This document shows, in pieces, positions 55,296 through 64,000 of a stretch of DNA of 64,000 bases. The DNA comes from Gammaproteobacteria bacterium (GTDB taxonomy: Bacteria > Pseudomonadota > Gammaproteobacteria > Enterobacterales > Alteromonadaceae), in assembly GCA_018222405.1 (NCBI GenBank), contig JAAFAI010000015.1:1-64000 (forward strand), written 5' to 3'. Each line of letters begins with the position of its first letter. Position 1 is the first letter of the stretch. The position numbers and the translations under genes were made by a program. The notes under the pieces are model-generated. The model ran no database searches and had not been told where the DNA came from. It worked only from the letters and a program-made list of their open reading frames with translations.

Positions 55296-56410
55296 GTGCA
55301 CAAAGCGTGATTTCAAGTGACGATGTGATTGCCGCGCAGCGCGGCGATGAATCGGCATTTAACCGGCTGGTGGCGGCTAGCCGTAATACTATATCCAGCA
55401 TCGCGCTGGCGATTACCCGCGATCTTGATGCCAGCGAGGAAATTACCCAGCAGGTATTTATCAGTTGCTGGCAAAAGCTGCACACGCTGAAAAATGCGGC
55501 CAGCTTTTTACCCTGGGTACGTCAGTCGGCGCGCTATGCGGCCTATAATTACCTGCGCGATAATCGTCTGGCAGAGCGTGTGGGCGGTGAGGAGGCGGAT
55601 GCCTTATTCGCCGCCTATTGTGATGACGAACTGCCGCCAGAGACTCGCCTGAGCCGCGAACAAACAGGGTTACTCCTTAAGCAAGTGGTGGATGAACTGC
55701 CTGAAGAAAGCCGCGAAATGGTGTTGCTGTACTATCGGGAAGAGCAGTCTGCCAGTCAGGTTGCAGAGTTACTCTCTGTTTCGCCGGAGCTGGTTCGCCA
55801 GCGGCTAAGCCGGGCGCGCAAAGCTCTAAAAGCCAGTTTGTTGGACCGCTATGGCCAGCTTATTTTAACCACTGCGCCGACGTTAACTATTACTTCCATA
55901 TTGTTGGCCGGCGCCAGTGTCAGTGCCCCTGCTCAGGCTTCTGGTGGCACGGTGTTAGCGAAATCTGGCGGTGTCGGTGTGCTGAAAATATTTCTTAGCG
56001 GCGCATTTTTTGCCGCTTTACTGGGGGCTTTGAGTGTGTTCTGGAGTACCCGGTTGCCGCTTAAGAATATGACCATGGAAAGTCAGAAAGTACGTCTTAA
56101 ACAGCTGCGCAAAATCACCGTTATCTGGGTACTGGCCACCGGCGTGTTACTGGCTGCCGCTTATGAGTTAACCACCGGCTGGGTAATGCCGGTGCTGGCT
56201 TATACCTTATTTGCCGGAGGGTTAAGTGTACAGACCAAGAAAATGCAGCGGGTGATAATGTACGACCTGTACGACAGTAAAACCTTGTCGGCTGATTCAG
56301 AGCGTCAGGCCTTCTGGCAACGGTGTTGGGGTAACATTGGCCTGTACGGCGCGCTGCTGGTTGGTTTTGCCAGTATGATCATCGGGCTGTTGGGCAGCGG
56401 CCGATTGTAA
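55292..56410 (+). CDS. ECF-like sigma factor fused to a membrane domain
   Basis: Protein of 372 residues. The first ~185 residues are a sigma factor: region 2 (AQRGDESAFNRLVAASRNTISSIALAITRDLDASEEITQQVFISCW) and region 4 (VDELPEESREMVLLYYREEQSASQVAELLSVSPELVRQRLSRARKAL). The rest is hydrophobic with about four or five helices: APTLTITSILLAG, VGVLKIFLSGAFFAALLGALSVFW, ITVIWVLATGVLLAAAYEL, WVMPVLAYTLFAGGL and NIGLYGALLVGFASMIIGLLG. A membrane-tethered sigma factor could be held inactive at the membrane and need release or a signal there. The ATG has AAGGAG upstream and overlaps the small membrane gene before it. Confidence 0.82.
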   Translation: MSAQSVISSDDVIAAQRGDESAFNRLVAASRNTISSIALAITRDLDASEEITQQVFISCWQKLHTLKNAASFLPWVRQSARYAAYNYLRDNRLAERVGGEEADALFAAYCDDELPPETRLSREQTGLLLKQVVDELPEESREMVLLYYREEQSASQVAELLSVSPELVRQRLSRARKALKASLLDRYGQLILTTAPTLTITSILLAGASVSAPAQASGGTVLAKSGGVGVLKIFLSGAFFAALLGALSVFWSTRLPLKNMTMESQKVRLKQLRKITVIWVLATGVLLAAAYELTTGWVMPVLAYTLFAGGLSVQTKKMQRVIMYDLYDSKTLSADSERQAFWQRCWGNIGLYGALLVGFASMIIGLLGSGRL

Positions 56411-56412
56411 TG

Positions 56413-56438
56413 ATAAGGCCGGCTGCAGCCGGCCTTAT
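56413..56438. terminator. Hairpin between convergent genes
   Basis: ATAAGGCCGGC-TGCA-GCCGGCCTTAT, eleven perfect pairs, directly between the sigma gene stop and the Rieske gene stop. No long T run on either side, so termination is likely but not certain. Confidence 0.6.
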
Positions 56439-57496
56439 TACGCTAAAAAGCGATAAAACTCAGCTACCCCCGCTTCCAGAAACGGTTCAATAGGCCCATG
56501 CTGTTCCTCGCCGTTACGGTGTAAAGCCTCTCTGCCTTGCTCTAACAGTTTGCAGGCCACTTCATCTTCCTCAGCGGTTTCCATATAGGCACGCTTCTCT
56601 GCGGCAAAATACTCCGGGTTTTGGTGGTAGAGGGATTCCGGGTAATAAACCTCTACGTGGTTTGTACAACGTCGCGGGCCATCCGGATAAATCGTGCTGA
56701 TGATCAGTACATCCGGGTACCATTCAATCATAATGTTTGGGTAGAGATAGCACCATATCGCCCCATATTGCGGTAACTGGCCGTTGAACCTTGCCAACAG
56801 ATGATCCTGGTATTCACGATAAAGGGGCGTGGTTGCCTTTAACAGGTTATCACTCATAGCCACTTTTTGTACTGAGTAATCGTCCCCAAACTGCCAGTTT
56901 AAAGCGGTGGGTTTTACATACTGCCTGAGTCCCGGATGCATGGAGAACACGTGGTAATTTTCCAGGTAAACTTCAGCAAAGGTTTTCCAGTTGCACTCGT
57001 AGGTTAGGCTATCCATACCGGCAAAGCGATAGTCAGCAAAATTAAGGTAATCAGCCAACCCTAGCTCTGCGAGATCCATGTTGGGTGCCCGACCTTTAAA
57101 TAAAAGCCCGTGCCATGGGGTGAGTGATACTTTCTCTAACTGGCCATCAGGTTTGTTCGTAAAATGAGGGGCGCCTTTTAAATTGCCCTGATGGTCATAT
57201 CCCCAGCAATGAAGCTTGCAAACGATATTACGTGTTGTGCCTTGACCATTGAGTAAACTGGCCTGGCGGTGTAAGCAAACATTTGACAGGAGATCGTATT
57301 CTGAGCCCTGATTAAACAGCACATAACGATTGTGCTGATGGGGAAGTACCTGATAGTGGTATTGTTCGGTGACCATCAGGCTGTGGCCGGCGTAATAGAG
57401 GCCCTTGCTAAAAGCAAAGGCCACTTCCGCCTGACTGACGTCAGGGTCAAAATAACTCTTAATGGATGGCTGCTTAACCACTACCCGGTGCTCCAA
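56438..57496 (-). CDS. Rieske non-heme iron oxygenase, alpha subunit type
   Basis: Protein of 352 residues. The Rieske [2Fe-2S] site is CLHRQASLL ... CKLHCWGYD (CxH and CxxH), and the mononuclear iron site follows in NWKTFAEVYLENYHVFSMHP with two histidines four residues apart. This is the architecture of ring-hydroxylating dioxygenases and choline-monooxygenase-like enzymes. It stands alone with no reductase or ferredoxin gene, so the substrate is unknown. It is far from the ferulate block and does not look like VanA, the vanillate demethylase. Confidence 0.85.
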   Translation of the reverse strand: MEHRVVVKQPSIKSYFDPDVSQAEVAFAFSKGLYYAGHSLMVTEQYHYQVLPHQHNRYVLFNQGSEYDLLSNVCLHRQASLLNGQGTTRNIVCKLHCWGYDHQGNLKGAPHFTNKPDGQLEKVSLTPWHGLLFKGRAPNMDLAELGLADYLNFADYRFAGMDSLTYECNWKTFAEVYLENYHVFSMHPGLRQYVKPTALNWQFGDDYSVQKVAMSDNLLKATTPLYREYQDHLLARFNGQLPQYGAIWCYLYPNIMIEWYPDVLIISTIYPDGPRRCTNHVEVYYPESLYHQNPEYFAAEKRAYMETAEEDEVACKLLEQGREALHRNGEEQHGPIEPFLEAGVAEFYRFLA

Positions 57497-57620
57497 CTGA
57501 CTACTGATTAGGTGTTACGCCGGATGTCATTTACATGCAGACGCAGCCGGATAGTAATGAGTTTCTGGAGCAGAGTCGATCAATCAGTTTTTGTGCCGGC
57601 GACAAAAATAATTGATGGGA

Positions 57621-58256
57621 TCAGTCGTCGATTTTGTCTTTGTACTCGCACAAATCTTCGATGATACAGGAACCGCAGCGAGGTTTTCTGGCCAGACAGG
57701 TATACCGGCCATGCAGAATCAGCCAGTGGTGCACGTCAACCTTAAATTCTTTAGGCACCACCTTGAGGAGCTTTTCTTCGACCTTGTCGACGTTTTTGCC
57801 TATGGCAAACTTAGTGCGATTAGAGACGCGATAAATATGGGTATCTACCGCGATAGTGGGCCAGCCGAACGCGGTATTAAGTACTACGTTAGCGGTTTTG
57901 CGGCCCACGCCAGGCAGTGCTTCCAGGGCTTCACGACTTTCTGGTACTTCACTGTTATGTTGTTCAATCAGGATTTGGCAAAGCTTATGTACGTTTTGCG
58001 CTTTCGAATTAAACAGACCAATGGTTTTAATGTATTCTTTTAAACCGTCAACGCCCAGTGCATAAATGGCTTCGGGCGTATTGGCAACCGGAAACAACTT
58101 GTCAGTGGCTTTATTAACACTCACATCGGTGGCCTGAGCAGACAAAGTCACTGCAACCAGCAGCTCAAAAGGGCTGGAAAAATTGAGCTCGGTGGTCGGG
58201 TGCGGGTTAGCATCACGAAGACGGGTTAAAATTTCCAGACGTTTGGCTTTATTCAT
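57621..58256 (-). CDS. nth: Endonuclease III
   Basis: DNA glycosylase/AP lyase of 211 residues that removes oxidised pyrimidines. The helix-hairpin-helix and catalytic lysine lie in LEALPGVGRKTANVVLN, the catalytic aspartate in VDTHIYRVSNR, and the four cysteines of the [4Fe-4S] cluster in CLARKPRCGSCIIEDLC near the end. It is the last gene downstream of the rnf operon, as in E. coli rsxABCDGE-nth. Confidence 0.97.
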   Translation of the reverse strand: MNKAKRLEILTRLRDANPHPTTELNFSSPFELLVAVTLSAQATDVSVNKATDKLFPVANTPEAIYALGVDGLKEYIKTIGLFNSKAQNVHKLCQILIEQHNSEVPESREALEALPGVGRKTANVVLNTAFGWPTIAVDTHIYRVSNRTKFAIGKNVDKVEEKLLKVVPKEFKVDVHHWLILHGRYTCLARKPRCGSCIIEDLCEYKDKIDD

Positions 58257-58261
58257 TACTT

Positions 58262-58951
58262 CTAACTCTCTGCAGTTACCCGTGCGCGGACAACTGTTTT
58301 GGTTTCACTGGCAGCGGCTTTCTCTGCCATTTTCTTATCGATAACGTTTTTTACTGCAATCAGCAGGCCCATGCCCAGAAATGCGCCGGGCGGTAAAATG
58401 GCCAGTAAAAAGGGATGCTCAGTGGTAAAAACAGTGACTTTCCAGCTCTCTGCGCCAGGCCCAAACAGGCGCTCTGCACCGTTTAACAGGGTACCGTTAC
58501 CCAGCAGTTCCCGTAGTCCGCCGAGCACCACCAGAATAAACGTGAAGCCTAACCCCATCATCAGGCCATCAAAGGCCGAAACCGGTAAAGGATTCTTTGA
58601 TGCAAAGGCTTCGGCGCGGCCTATAATGGCGCAGTTCGTCACAATCAGAGGGATAAATATCCCCAGAGCCAGGTAAAGCTCGTAGGTAAAGGCGTTCATC
58701 AACAGCTGAATAATAGTAACGAAGGCGGCGATAATCATTACAAATACCGGAATGCGTATTGCCGGGGTTACCCAGTGGCGAATGATCGACACAGTAGCAT
58801 TGGAACCGATAAGCACCAGCGCAGTAGCAAGACCCAGTCCCAGGCCGTTAATGACGCTTGATGTAACCGCCAGCAGCGGGCAGAGCCCGAGAAGCTGTAC
58901 CAGTGCAGGGTTGTTTTTCCATAAACCATCAATGGTGAGCTGCTTAAACAT
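58262..58951 (-). CDS. rnfE: Rnf complex subunit E
   Basis: Integral membrane subunit of about 229 residues with six hydrophobic helices. Family segments include [23 protein letters not shown] and [17 protein letters not shown]. With RnfA it forms the membrane core of the complex that couples ferredoxin:NAD+ electron transfer to sodium or proton movement (called Rsx in E. coli, where it resets SoxR). The ATG at 58951 has GGAGGA upstream; the gene begins 1 base after rnfG. Confidence 0.95.
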   Translation of the reverse strand: MFKQLTIDGLWKNNPALVQLLGLCPLLAVTSSVINGLGLGLATALVLIGSNATVSIIRHWVTPAIRIPVFVMIIAAFVTIIQLLMNAFTYELYLALGIFIPLIVTNCAIIGRAEAFASKNPLPVSAFDGLMMGLGFTFILVVLGGLRELLGNGTLLNGAERLFGPGAESWKVTVFTTEHPFLLAILPPGAFLGMGLLIAVKNVIDKKMAEKAAASETKTVVRARVTAES

Positions 58952-58952
58952 A

Positions 58953-59603
58953 TTAGTGCTGTCCTCCGGTCGGCGCTGCAGCCTGACAGTTGCTCGGCGT
59001 ATTGAACAGCTGATGTTGGTTAGCCTCAACATAAGCCAGTGTGCGCGCTACACTGCCTACTACAGCCCTGGGGGTTATTGTGGCGCCGGTAAACTGGTCA
59101 AACTGACCGCCATCTTTTTTTACCTGCCAGCGCTTGGCCTGGTCTTCATCGTATGATTTACCAGTAAATGACAGCATCCAGTCACTGACGCTCATTTCAA
59201 TTTTATCGCCAAGCCCCGGTGTTTCCTGATGTGACAATACTCTCACGCCCAGTACTTTACCATTAATAGCAACGCCGGCTATCAGATCGATATCGCCGCT
59301 GTAGCCGTCGGGCGCTGTAAATTCCACCGCCAGTGCCGTGTCATTTCCGTCTTGACGGGCGCGGTAAACTGATTTGGGCTCATCGCCCAGAGCGCTGTCG
59401 TCAAGAGTAATACAGTCGAGGTAAAGCTGATTATCATACAATGCTGGCGGAACAACCTCGTTGAGTGTTGCCAGCTTCTTTTTAGCCCGCTGTTCGTCTA
59501 TACGCTGCTTGGTACCGTCGAAGGTAATGGCAATCAGGCCAGTAGTGACCAGGGCAAACGCGGTAAGAATAAGGCCGTTTTTGGTAATGCTGTTAAGCGG
59601 CAT
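58953..59603 (-). CDS. rnfG: Rnf complex subunit G
   Basis: Membrane-anchored flavoprotein of about 216 residues: one N-terminal helix ([19 protein letters not shown]) and a periplasmic domain. The flavinylation site is [11 protein letters not shown], where the second threonine carries covalent FMN, preceded by [11 protein letters not shown]. The ATG at 59603 shares one base with the rnfD stop and has AAGGAG upstream. Confidence 0.95.
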   Translation of the reverse strand: MPLNSITKNGLILTAFALVTTGLIAITFDGTKQRIDEQRAKKKLATLNEVVPPALYDNQLYLDCITLDDSALGDEPKSVYRARQDGNDTALAVEFTAPDGYSGDIDLIAGVAINGKVLGVRVLSHQETPGLGDKIEMSVSDWMLSFTGKSYDEDQAKRWQVKKDGGQFDQFTGATITPRAVVGSVARTLAYVEANQHQLFNTPSNCQAAAPTGGQH

Positions 59604-60694
59604 CAGGGCTCTCCTTCCGTTTGCTTTACCGGACGTTGCTGACCATAAACCTTGGGCTGCGTGTAATAATCGATAAGCGGCACCGCCATATTCATGATCA
59701 CTACGCTGAACGCGATAGCATCGGGATAGCCACCAAAGGTGCGAATAATAACCGTCCAAAAGCCGATGGCAGCGCCAAAAATTAGCCGGCCGCGAGGCGT
59801 GGTGGAGGCTGATACCGGGTCGGTGGCAATGAAAAAGGCGCCAAACAATACAGCCCCGTTAACACAGTGAAATAATGCCGAGCCATATACATCACCATTA
59901 ATCATAGCTAAAAATGTGGCGGTTACGGCAACGCCTGCGATAAGCGAAACGGGGATATGCCAGCTGATGATCCGCTGCTGAATTAACACCAGGCCACCCA
60001 GTAAATAGGCCAGCGCCACAGCACTCCAACCCAGACTGGCTGACGACCATAAGCTGTCGGTAAATTGCTGATGATTAATGGCTTCGGAATAAGTGTAACC
60101 CTGGCTCACCTGGGTTTTGACATAGTCCAGTGGCGTTGCCATGGTGACGCCGTCAATACCGGCTCTGAGCTGGTTAATATCATACCCGCTTTGACTGAAC
60201 CCGGTAAAAATCACGCTGATAACATCGCCGAAGGTGACGGCATGAGCGGCCAGCTCGCCAGGAGGCAACCAACTGCTCATCGCGGCCGGGAAGGAGATCA
60301 GTAGCATCACATAGGCTGCCATGGCCGGATTAAACAGGTTAAATCCAAGACCGCCGTACAGTTGCTTGACTACCGCAATGGCAAAGAACGTCCCGATAAC
60401 AGTCATCCACCACGGTAACAGTGGCGGCAAACTAACCGCCAGGAGCAGGGCGGTTACCACCGCACTGTAATCCTGTAGCGCCTGACCAATCTGACGTTTT
60501 CGTAAGGCCACAATCGCACTTTCTGAAACCAGTGCGGTAGCCAGGGCTATAAGCATCTGTACCAGCACGCCCCAGCCAAAAAAATAAAGCTGGGCCATAA
60601 CACCGGGCACCATGGCGTAGATGACCAGTCGCATAACCTGATTGGTACGGCGTCGCACATGCTGGTGAGGTGAGCTCGATAGTACTAACTTCAT
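59603..60694 (-). CDS. rnfD: Rnf complex subunit D
   Basis: Integral membrane flavoprotein of 363 residues. The segment [16 protein letters not shown] holds the threonine that binds FMN covalently, and [17 protein letters not shown] is a conserved periplasmic/membrane motif. The start overlaps the rnfC stop by four bases (ATGA). Confidence 0.95.
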   Translation of the reverse strand: MKLVLSSSPHQHVRRRTNQVMRLVIYAMVPGVMAQLYFFGWGVLVQMLIALATALVSESAIVALRKRQIGQALQDYSAVVTALLLAVSLPPLLPWWMTVIGTFFAIAVVKQLYGGLGFNLFNPAMAAYVMLLISFPAAMSSWLPPGELAAHAVTFGDVISVIFTGFSQSGYDINQLRAGIDGVTMATPLDYVKTQVSQGYTYSEAINHQQFTDSLWSSASLGWSAVALAYLLGGLVLIQQRIISWHIPVSLIAGVAVTATFLAMINGDVYGSALFHCVNGAVLFGAFFIATDPVSASTTPRGRLIFGAAIGFWTVIIRTFGGYPDAIAFSVVIMNMAVPLIDYYTQPKVYGQQRPVKQTEGEP

Positions 60695-63027
60695 GATTGT
60701 TCGTTATCCTCTGAGCCGCTTTGCCGGGCTTCTCGCTGCGCTTTTTTAGCTTTGGCGCGGGCAACCGCAGCGGCGATTTTGGCCTTGCGCTGGGCTTCCG
60801 GTGAGTCTTCTTCCTGCGCTGGTTCTGCCGGTACATCTTCGGTTGCCTGAGGCCCGCTTTCGGCTTGCTCAGCCGCTTGCTTTTTCGCTTTGGCTTTGGC
60901 AACCGCAGCGGCGATTTTTGCCTTGCGCTGGGCTTCCGGTGAGTCTTCTTCCAGCGCTGGCTCTACCGGTTTATGTTCGGTTACCTCAGGCTCGCCCTCG
61001 GCTTGCTCAGCCGCTTGCTTTTTAGCTTTGGCTTTGGCTACAGCTGCGGCGATTTTAGCTTTACGCTGAGCTTCCCGGCCCTCGCTGTCATCGTCTGTTT
61101 CGGCCGAGCTTTCTGTTGGCGCGCCTGACGCTGCTACTTTCTTCGCTTTTGCTCTGGCAACCGCAGCGGCTACTTTGGCTTTTCGTGCGTCCTCAGCGCT
61201 TTCTGCATGTGCTGAGTCACTTGCGTTTGCAGTGTCGTCCGGTTCTGTTTGCTGAGCGGCTTTTTTGGCTTTAGCTCTGGCCACTGCAGCTGCAACTTTT
61301 GCCTTGCGCTCGTCTTCAGCACTGCCTTGTGAATCAGTTGCCGGAGCTTCGGCTTGTTGGGCTTTTTTAGCTTTTGCCCGGGCAATCGCGGCGGCGACCC
61401 TGGCTTTGTTGTCCTCAGGTTGAGTCTCGGCACTTGCTGAATTTTCAGTTGCCTGCGCCTGCTCGGCCTTTTTAGCTTTTGCTCTGGCCAGCGCTGCGGC
61501 TACTTTATCTTTTGCTCCGCCGTCTTCGCCAGTGGCGGGTTGCGTGGCCTGCTTGCGAGCAGCGGCAGCTTTTTTATGCTTGGCTTCACGCTCCTGCTTT
61601 TCTTTTTCAAGGCGGGCCTTGCGGGCTTCAAAACGCTGTTTGGACTTTTCTGCTTTGTCTTTATCGTCGCGCTGTATTCTGATTTGCGCCTTAGCTTTAC
61701 GGTAATAGTGCACCAGCGGAATTTCACTGGGGCAAACATAAGCACAGGCGCCGCATTCGATGCAGTCAAACAGGTTGTACTCTTCTGCTTTATCAAGCTC
61801 CAGTGCCTTACTGTGCCAGTACATTTGTTGTGGCAGGAGGCTTACCGGGCAGGCATCGGCACAGGCACTACAGCGAATGCATGCCAGCTCCCGCTGACTA
61901 AGGTTTAATTCTTTCTTAGCGGGGATAAGCAGGCAGTTGGTAATTTTTACTACCGGTACATCAACAGAGGGGAGTGTAAAGCCCATCATCGGCCCGCCCA
62001 TGATCACCGTGGGCGCTTTTTGTTTCTTAAGCTGATATTGCGCCTGGCTGAGCAGGTGTTCTATAGGAGTACCAATCAGTGCCCACACGTTCTGTGGCTT
62101 TTGCACGGCCTCACCGGTTACGGTAACCACTCGTTGTATTAATGGCTTACCGTGTAAGATAGCATCAGCGATGGCGTAGCAGGTGCCCACATTAAACATC
62201 ATCACACCAATGTCTGCTGGCAGACCAGTTCGCGGTACTTCGCGCCCGGTTAACACCTGAATAAGTTGCTTTTCGCCACCGGCCGGATATTTTGTGGGTA
62301 TCTGCACGACGCGAATAGCCGGCGTGTCGTTACACACCTGCTGCATGGCTTTGAAGGCTTCAGGTTTATTGTCCTCAATGGCGATGATCACTACCTTCGG
62401 CTCAATCAGGTGACTCAGAATGTCTATTCCCTGGCGAATTTGCCAGGCGAACTCACGCATTAAACGGTCGTCGGCGGTGATATACGGCTCGCATTCCACC
62501 CCGTTGATGATCAGGAACTCAACTTTTTTGCGCGCGGTGGATTTGATGTGGGTAGGAAAGCCCGCGCCGCCCATGCCGGCGATACCGGCCTCGCAAATAG
62601 CGCTGATTAGCGATGATTTAGTCTCTTGCTGGTAATCAGCGATAAGTTTGAGTTCTGTCCAGGTATCATTGCCATCCGCCTCGATAACCACACAAAGCTC
62701 TGGCAGACCACTGGGATGGGCCGTGGTGCGCTCTTCAATTGCAGTGACTAATCCCGAAGTGGGCGCATGCACCGGCACTGAAAAAGGATGCGGGCTGCTG
62801 GTCAGCGTTTGCCCTTTTAACACTTTATCGCCAACCGACACCAGACAAGCGCCTGCGGTGCCAATATGTTGTTTTACCGGGATAACCAGCTGTTTTGGGA
62901 GCGCCAAGGTGTTGATTGCCGTTTGATTGGACAGGTGCTTACGCCCCTGAGGGTGCACACCACCGGGGAAGGTCCAGAATTTTTGCTGGTCGATGCGCTC
63001 GACTATCTGCTCAAAATCATACGGCAT
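60691..63027 (-). CDS. rnfC: Rnf complex subunit C, with long repeat-rich C-terminal tail
   Basis: Peripheral subunit of 778 residues carrying NADH and FMN binding ([28 protein letters not shown]) and two [4Fe-4S] clusters ([12 protein letters not shown] and [12 protein letters not shown]). Beyond about residue 450 the protein becomes charged and repetitive, with seven copies of a [15 protein letters not shown]-type unit separated by acidic linkers. E. coli RsxC has a related Ala/Lys-rich tail, so the feature is known, but its length varies. It starts 1 base from the rnfB stop. Confidence 0.95.
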   Translation of the reverse strand: MPYDFEQIVERIDQQKFWTFPGGVHPQGRKHLSNQTAINTLALPKQLVIPVKQHIGTAGACLVSVGDKVLKGQTLTSSPHPFSVPVHAPTSGLVTAIEERTTAHPSGLPELCVVIEADGNDTWTELKLIADYQQETKSSLISAICEAGIAGMGGAGFPTHIKSTARKKVEFLIINGVECEPYITADDRLMREFAWQIRQGIDILSHLIEPKVVIIAIEDNKPEAFKAMQQVCNDTPAIRVVQIPTKYPAGGEKQLIQVLTGREVPRTGLPADIGVMMFNVGTCYAIADAILHGKPLIQRVVTVTGEAVQKPQNVWALIGTPIEHLLSQAQYQLKKQKAPTVIMGGPMMGFTLPSVDVPVVKITNCLLIPAKKELNLSQRELACIRCSACADACPVSLLPQQMYWHSKALELDKAEEYNLFDCIECGACAYVCPSEIPLVHYYRKAKAQIRIQRDDKDKAEKSKQRFEARKARLEKEKQEREAKHKKAAAARKQATQPATGEDGGAKDKVAAALARAKAKKAEQAQATENSASAETQPEDNKARVAAAIARAKAKKAQQAEAPATDSQGSAEDERKAKVAAAVARAKAKKAAQQTEPDDTANASDSAHAESAEDARKAKVAAAVARAKAKKVAASGAPTESSAETDDDSEGREAQRKAKIAAAVAKAKAKKQAAEQAEGEPEVTEHKPVEPALEEDSPEAQRKAKIAAAVAKAKAKKQAAEQAESGPQATEDVPAEPAQEEDSPEAQRKAKIAAAVARAKAKKAQREARQSGSEDNEQS
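60720..61512 (-). repeat. Coding repeats in the rnfC tail
   Basis: Seven degenerate units of 30-46 residues, each with [16 protein letters not shown]. The last two full units, around 60750-61030, are nearly identical at DNA level over about 138 bp, which points to recent duplication. Tails of this kind can change in copy number by slippage. Confidence 0.8.
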
Positions 63028-63028
63028 A

Positions 63029-63595
63029 TCAGGAAATCACTTTTACCGGAATGTCGCCACGGGGTGTTTGATTAAAATCCCACTGCCAGGAGGCGGTAGT
63101 GGGGTCCACCGTGACCATATCTATACAATCTACCGGGCAGGGCTCCACGCAGAGATCGCAGCCTGTGCATGCATCGGTAATGACCGTGTGCATTTGTTTT
63201 GCTGCGCCAACGATGGCATCTACCGGGCAAGCCTGAATACACTTGGTACAGCCAATACATTCGTCTTCCCGGATGTAGGCAACTTTAGGCGCTGCGTCTT
63301 CACCGTGCGCGGCATCCAGTGGTTTGGCTTCCACGCCCATCAGCTCAGCCAGCTCTTTAATAGTGGATTCGCCGCCCGGCGGGCACTTGTTAATGTCATC
63401 ACCATTGGCGATGGCCTCTGCATAGGGACGACAACCCGGGTAACCACACTGACCACACTGGGTTTGCGGAAGGATAGCATCAACCTGGTCAACCAACGGA
63501 TCGCCTTCCACTTTAAAGCGAACCGCTGCATAGCCCAGTGCCAGCCCGAATGCCAGAGCCAGTAGCCCCAGCGCAATTAATGAAGATAGTAACAT
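63029..63595 (-). CDS. rnfB: Rnf complex subunit B
   Basis: Iron-sulfur subunit of 188 residues: one N-terminal membrane helix, then the CGQCGYPGC motif for a first cluster, and two 4Fe-4S ferredoxin motifs [12 protein letters not shown] and [12 protein letters not shown]. It is probably the entry point for electrons from ferredoxin. Its start shares one base with the rnfA stop (TAATG). Confidence 0.96.
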   Translation of the reverse strand: MLLSSLIALGLLALAFGLALGYAAVRFKVEGDPLVDQVDAILPQTQCGQCGYPGCRPYAEAIANGDDINKCPPGGESTIKELAELMGVEAKPLDAAHGEDAAPKVAYIREDECIGCTKCIQACPVDAIVGAAKQMHTVITDACTGCDLCVEPCPVDCIDMVTVDPTTASWQWDFNQTPRGDIPVKVIS

Positions 63596-64000
63596 TACAA
63601 CTTAACCAGTCCGCTAAAGCCCATAAAGGCCAGTGACATTAATCCGGCCGTGATCATAGCGATAGAAGCACCTTTAAATGGCGTAGGCACATCGGCTGCG
63701 GCCAGTCTTTCGCGCATAGCGGCGAACAATATCATAGCCAGTGAAAACCCCACCGCGGCGCCGAAACCATAAACAATACTTTCTACCAGGTTATGCTGTT
63801 CGGTGAGATTGAGCAGGGCTACCCCAAGTACTGCACAATTGGTGGTAATCAATGGCAGGAAAATACCCAGCAACCGGTACAGCGTCGGGCTGGTTTTGTG
63901 AACGACCATTTCAGTAAACTGGACCACTACGGCAATGACCAGAATAAAGCTTAGTGTGCGTAAGAAACTGATACCTAAAGGCTGCAGCAGGTAGGTTTCA
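63595..64000 (-). CDS. rnfA: Rnf complex subunit A, 5' end missing
   Basis: The C-terminal ~134 residues of RnfA. The reading frame continues to the window edge ([16 protein letters not shown] ... [10 protein letters not shown]), so the visible ATG at 63927 is internal and not the start. [17 protein letters not shown] is the family motif shared with RnfE. The complete protein should be about 193 residues, so roughly 60 are outside the window. It is the first gene of rnfABCDGE-nth. Confidence 0.93.
   Translation of the reverse strand, partial: ETYLLQPLGISFLRTLSFILVIAVVVQFTEMVVHKTSPTLYRLLGIFLPLITTNCAVLGVALLNLTEQHNLVESIVYGFGAAVGFSLAMILFAAMRERLAAADVPTPFKGASIAMITAGLMSLAFMGFSGLVKL

Noticed and set aside
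56438-57496. Rieske oxygenase as VanA (vanillate demethylase) completing the ferulate pathway
   Set aside because: Its N-terminus and motif spacing do not resemble VanA, there is no VanB reductase gene next to it, and it is 40 kb from the pathway.
1-64000. CRISPR array, prophage or integron
   Set aside because: No spaced direct repeats, phage structural genes or integrase were seen anywhere in the window.

Overview
The window looks like a chromosomal segment of a marine gammaproteobacterium of the Alteromonas/Aestuariibacter type. This is inferred from the mix of genes: a sodium-type flagellar motor protein (MotY), several TonB-dependent receptors, an Rnf complex in rnfABCDGE-nth order, and yeaG-yeaH-spoVR. 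No taxonomic marker gene is complete here. Most of the window is ordinary core genome with a few accessory blocks.

Layout. 1-1065: 3' part of tRNA-Trp, then holD-rimI. 1062-16794: an aromatic-compound block. It holds a FadL-type outer-membrane protein, a di-heme cytochrome c with a translationally coupled OmpA-like protein, a TonB receptor with two exported alpha/beta hydrolases, an AraC-type regulator, and then a hydroxycinnamate pathway: AAHS transporter, vanillin dehydrogenase, feruloyl-CoA hydratase/lyase and feruloyl-CoA synthetase. 16986-23707: translation genes prfC, argS, an FMN reductase, prfB (with its programmed +1 frameshift) and lysS. 23711-25870: ketopantoate-reductase-like, RluA-like and Hpt genes. 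26025-31310: M16 protease lipoprotein, gshA, SLT-domain lipoprotein. 31343-31461: a candidate Fur-controlled small RNA on the minus strand. 31624-35708: DUF3149 protein, smrB, prmB, aroC, MFS transporter. 35716-36591: a RAYT-type mobile element with 24-bp inverted ends. 36593-42960: spoVR-yeaH-prkA, sodB, grxD. 43299-50519: two paralogous TonB receptors around an ECF sigma/FecR pair. 50543-54883: bfd, peroxiredoxin, rnt, motY, glpQ, gloA. 55134-57496: a 53-codon membrane peptide coupled to a sigma factor fused to a membrane domain, then a Rieske oxygenase. 57621-64000: nth and the rnf operon; rnfA runs off the window.

How the genes work together. The most interesting observation is a ~66-bp promoter module found three times with the same internal spacing: upstream of the cytochrome pair (2605-2670), the TonB receptor/hydrolase operon (5523-5588) and the ferulate operon (11488-11553). 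The AraC-type gene lies between the second and third copies. This ties an outer-membrane receptor, secreted hydrolases, a periplasmic/exported di-heme cytochrome and a ferulate-to-vanillate pathway into one probable regulon: capture and cleavage outside the inner membrane, import by the AAHS carrier, CoA activation, chain shortening and aldehyde oxidation. The steps before ferulate are inference.

A second theme is iron. There are a near-consensus Fur box over the candidate sRNA promoter, a Fur-like box before bfd, an Fe-type sodB, the monothiol glutaredoxin gene grxD and a FecI/FecR surface-signalling locus. Other regulatory sites include a sigma-28-type promoter before motY and a CRP-type palindrome before the peroxiredoxin gene.
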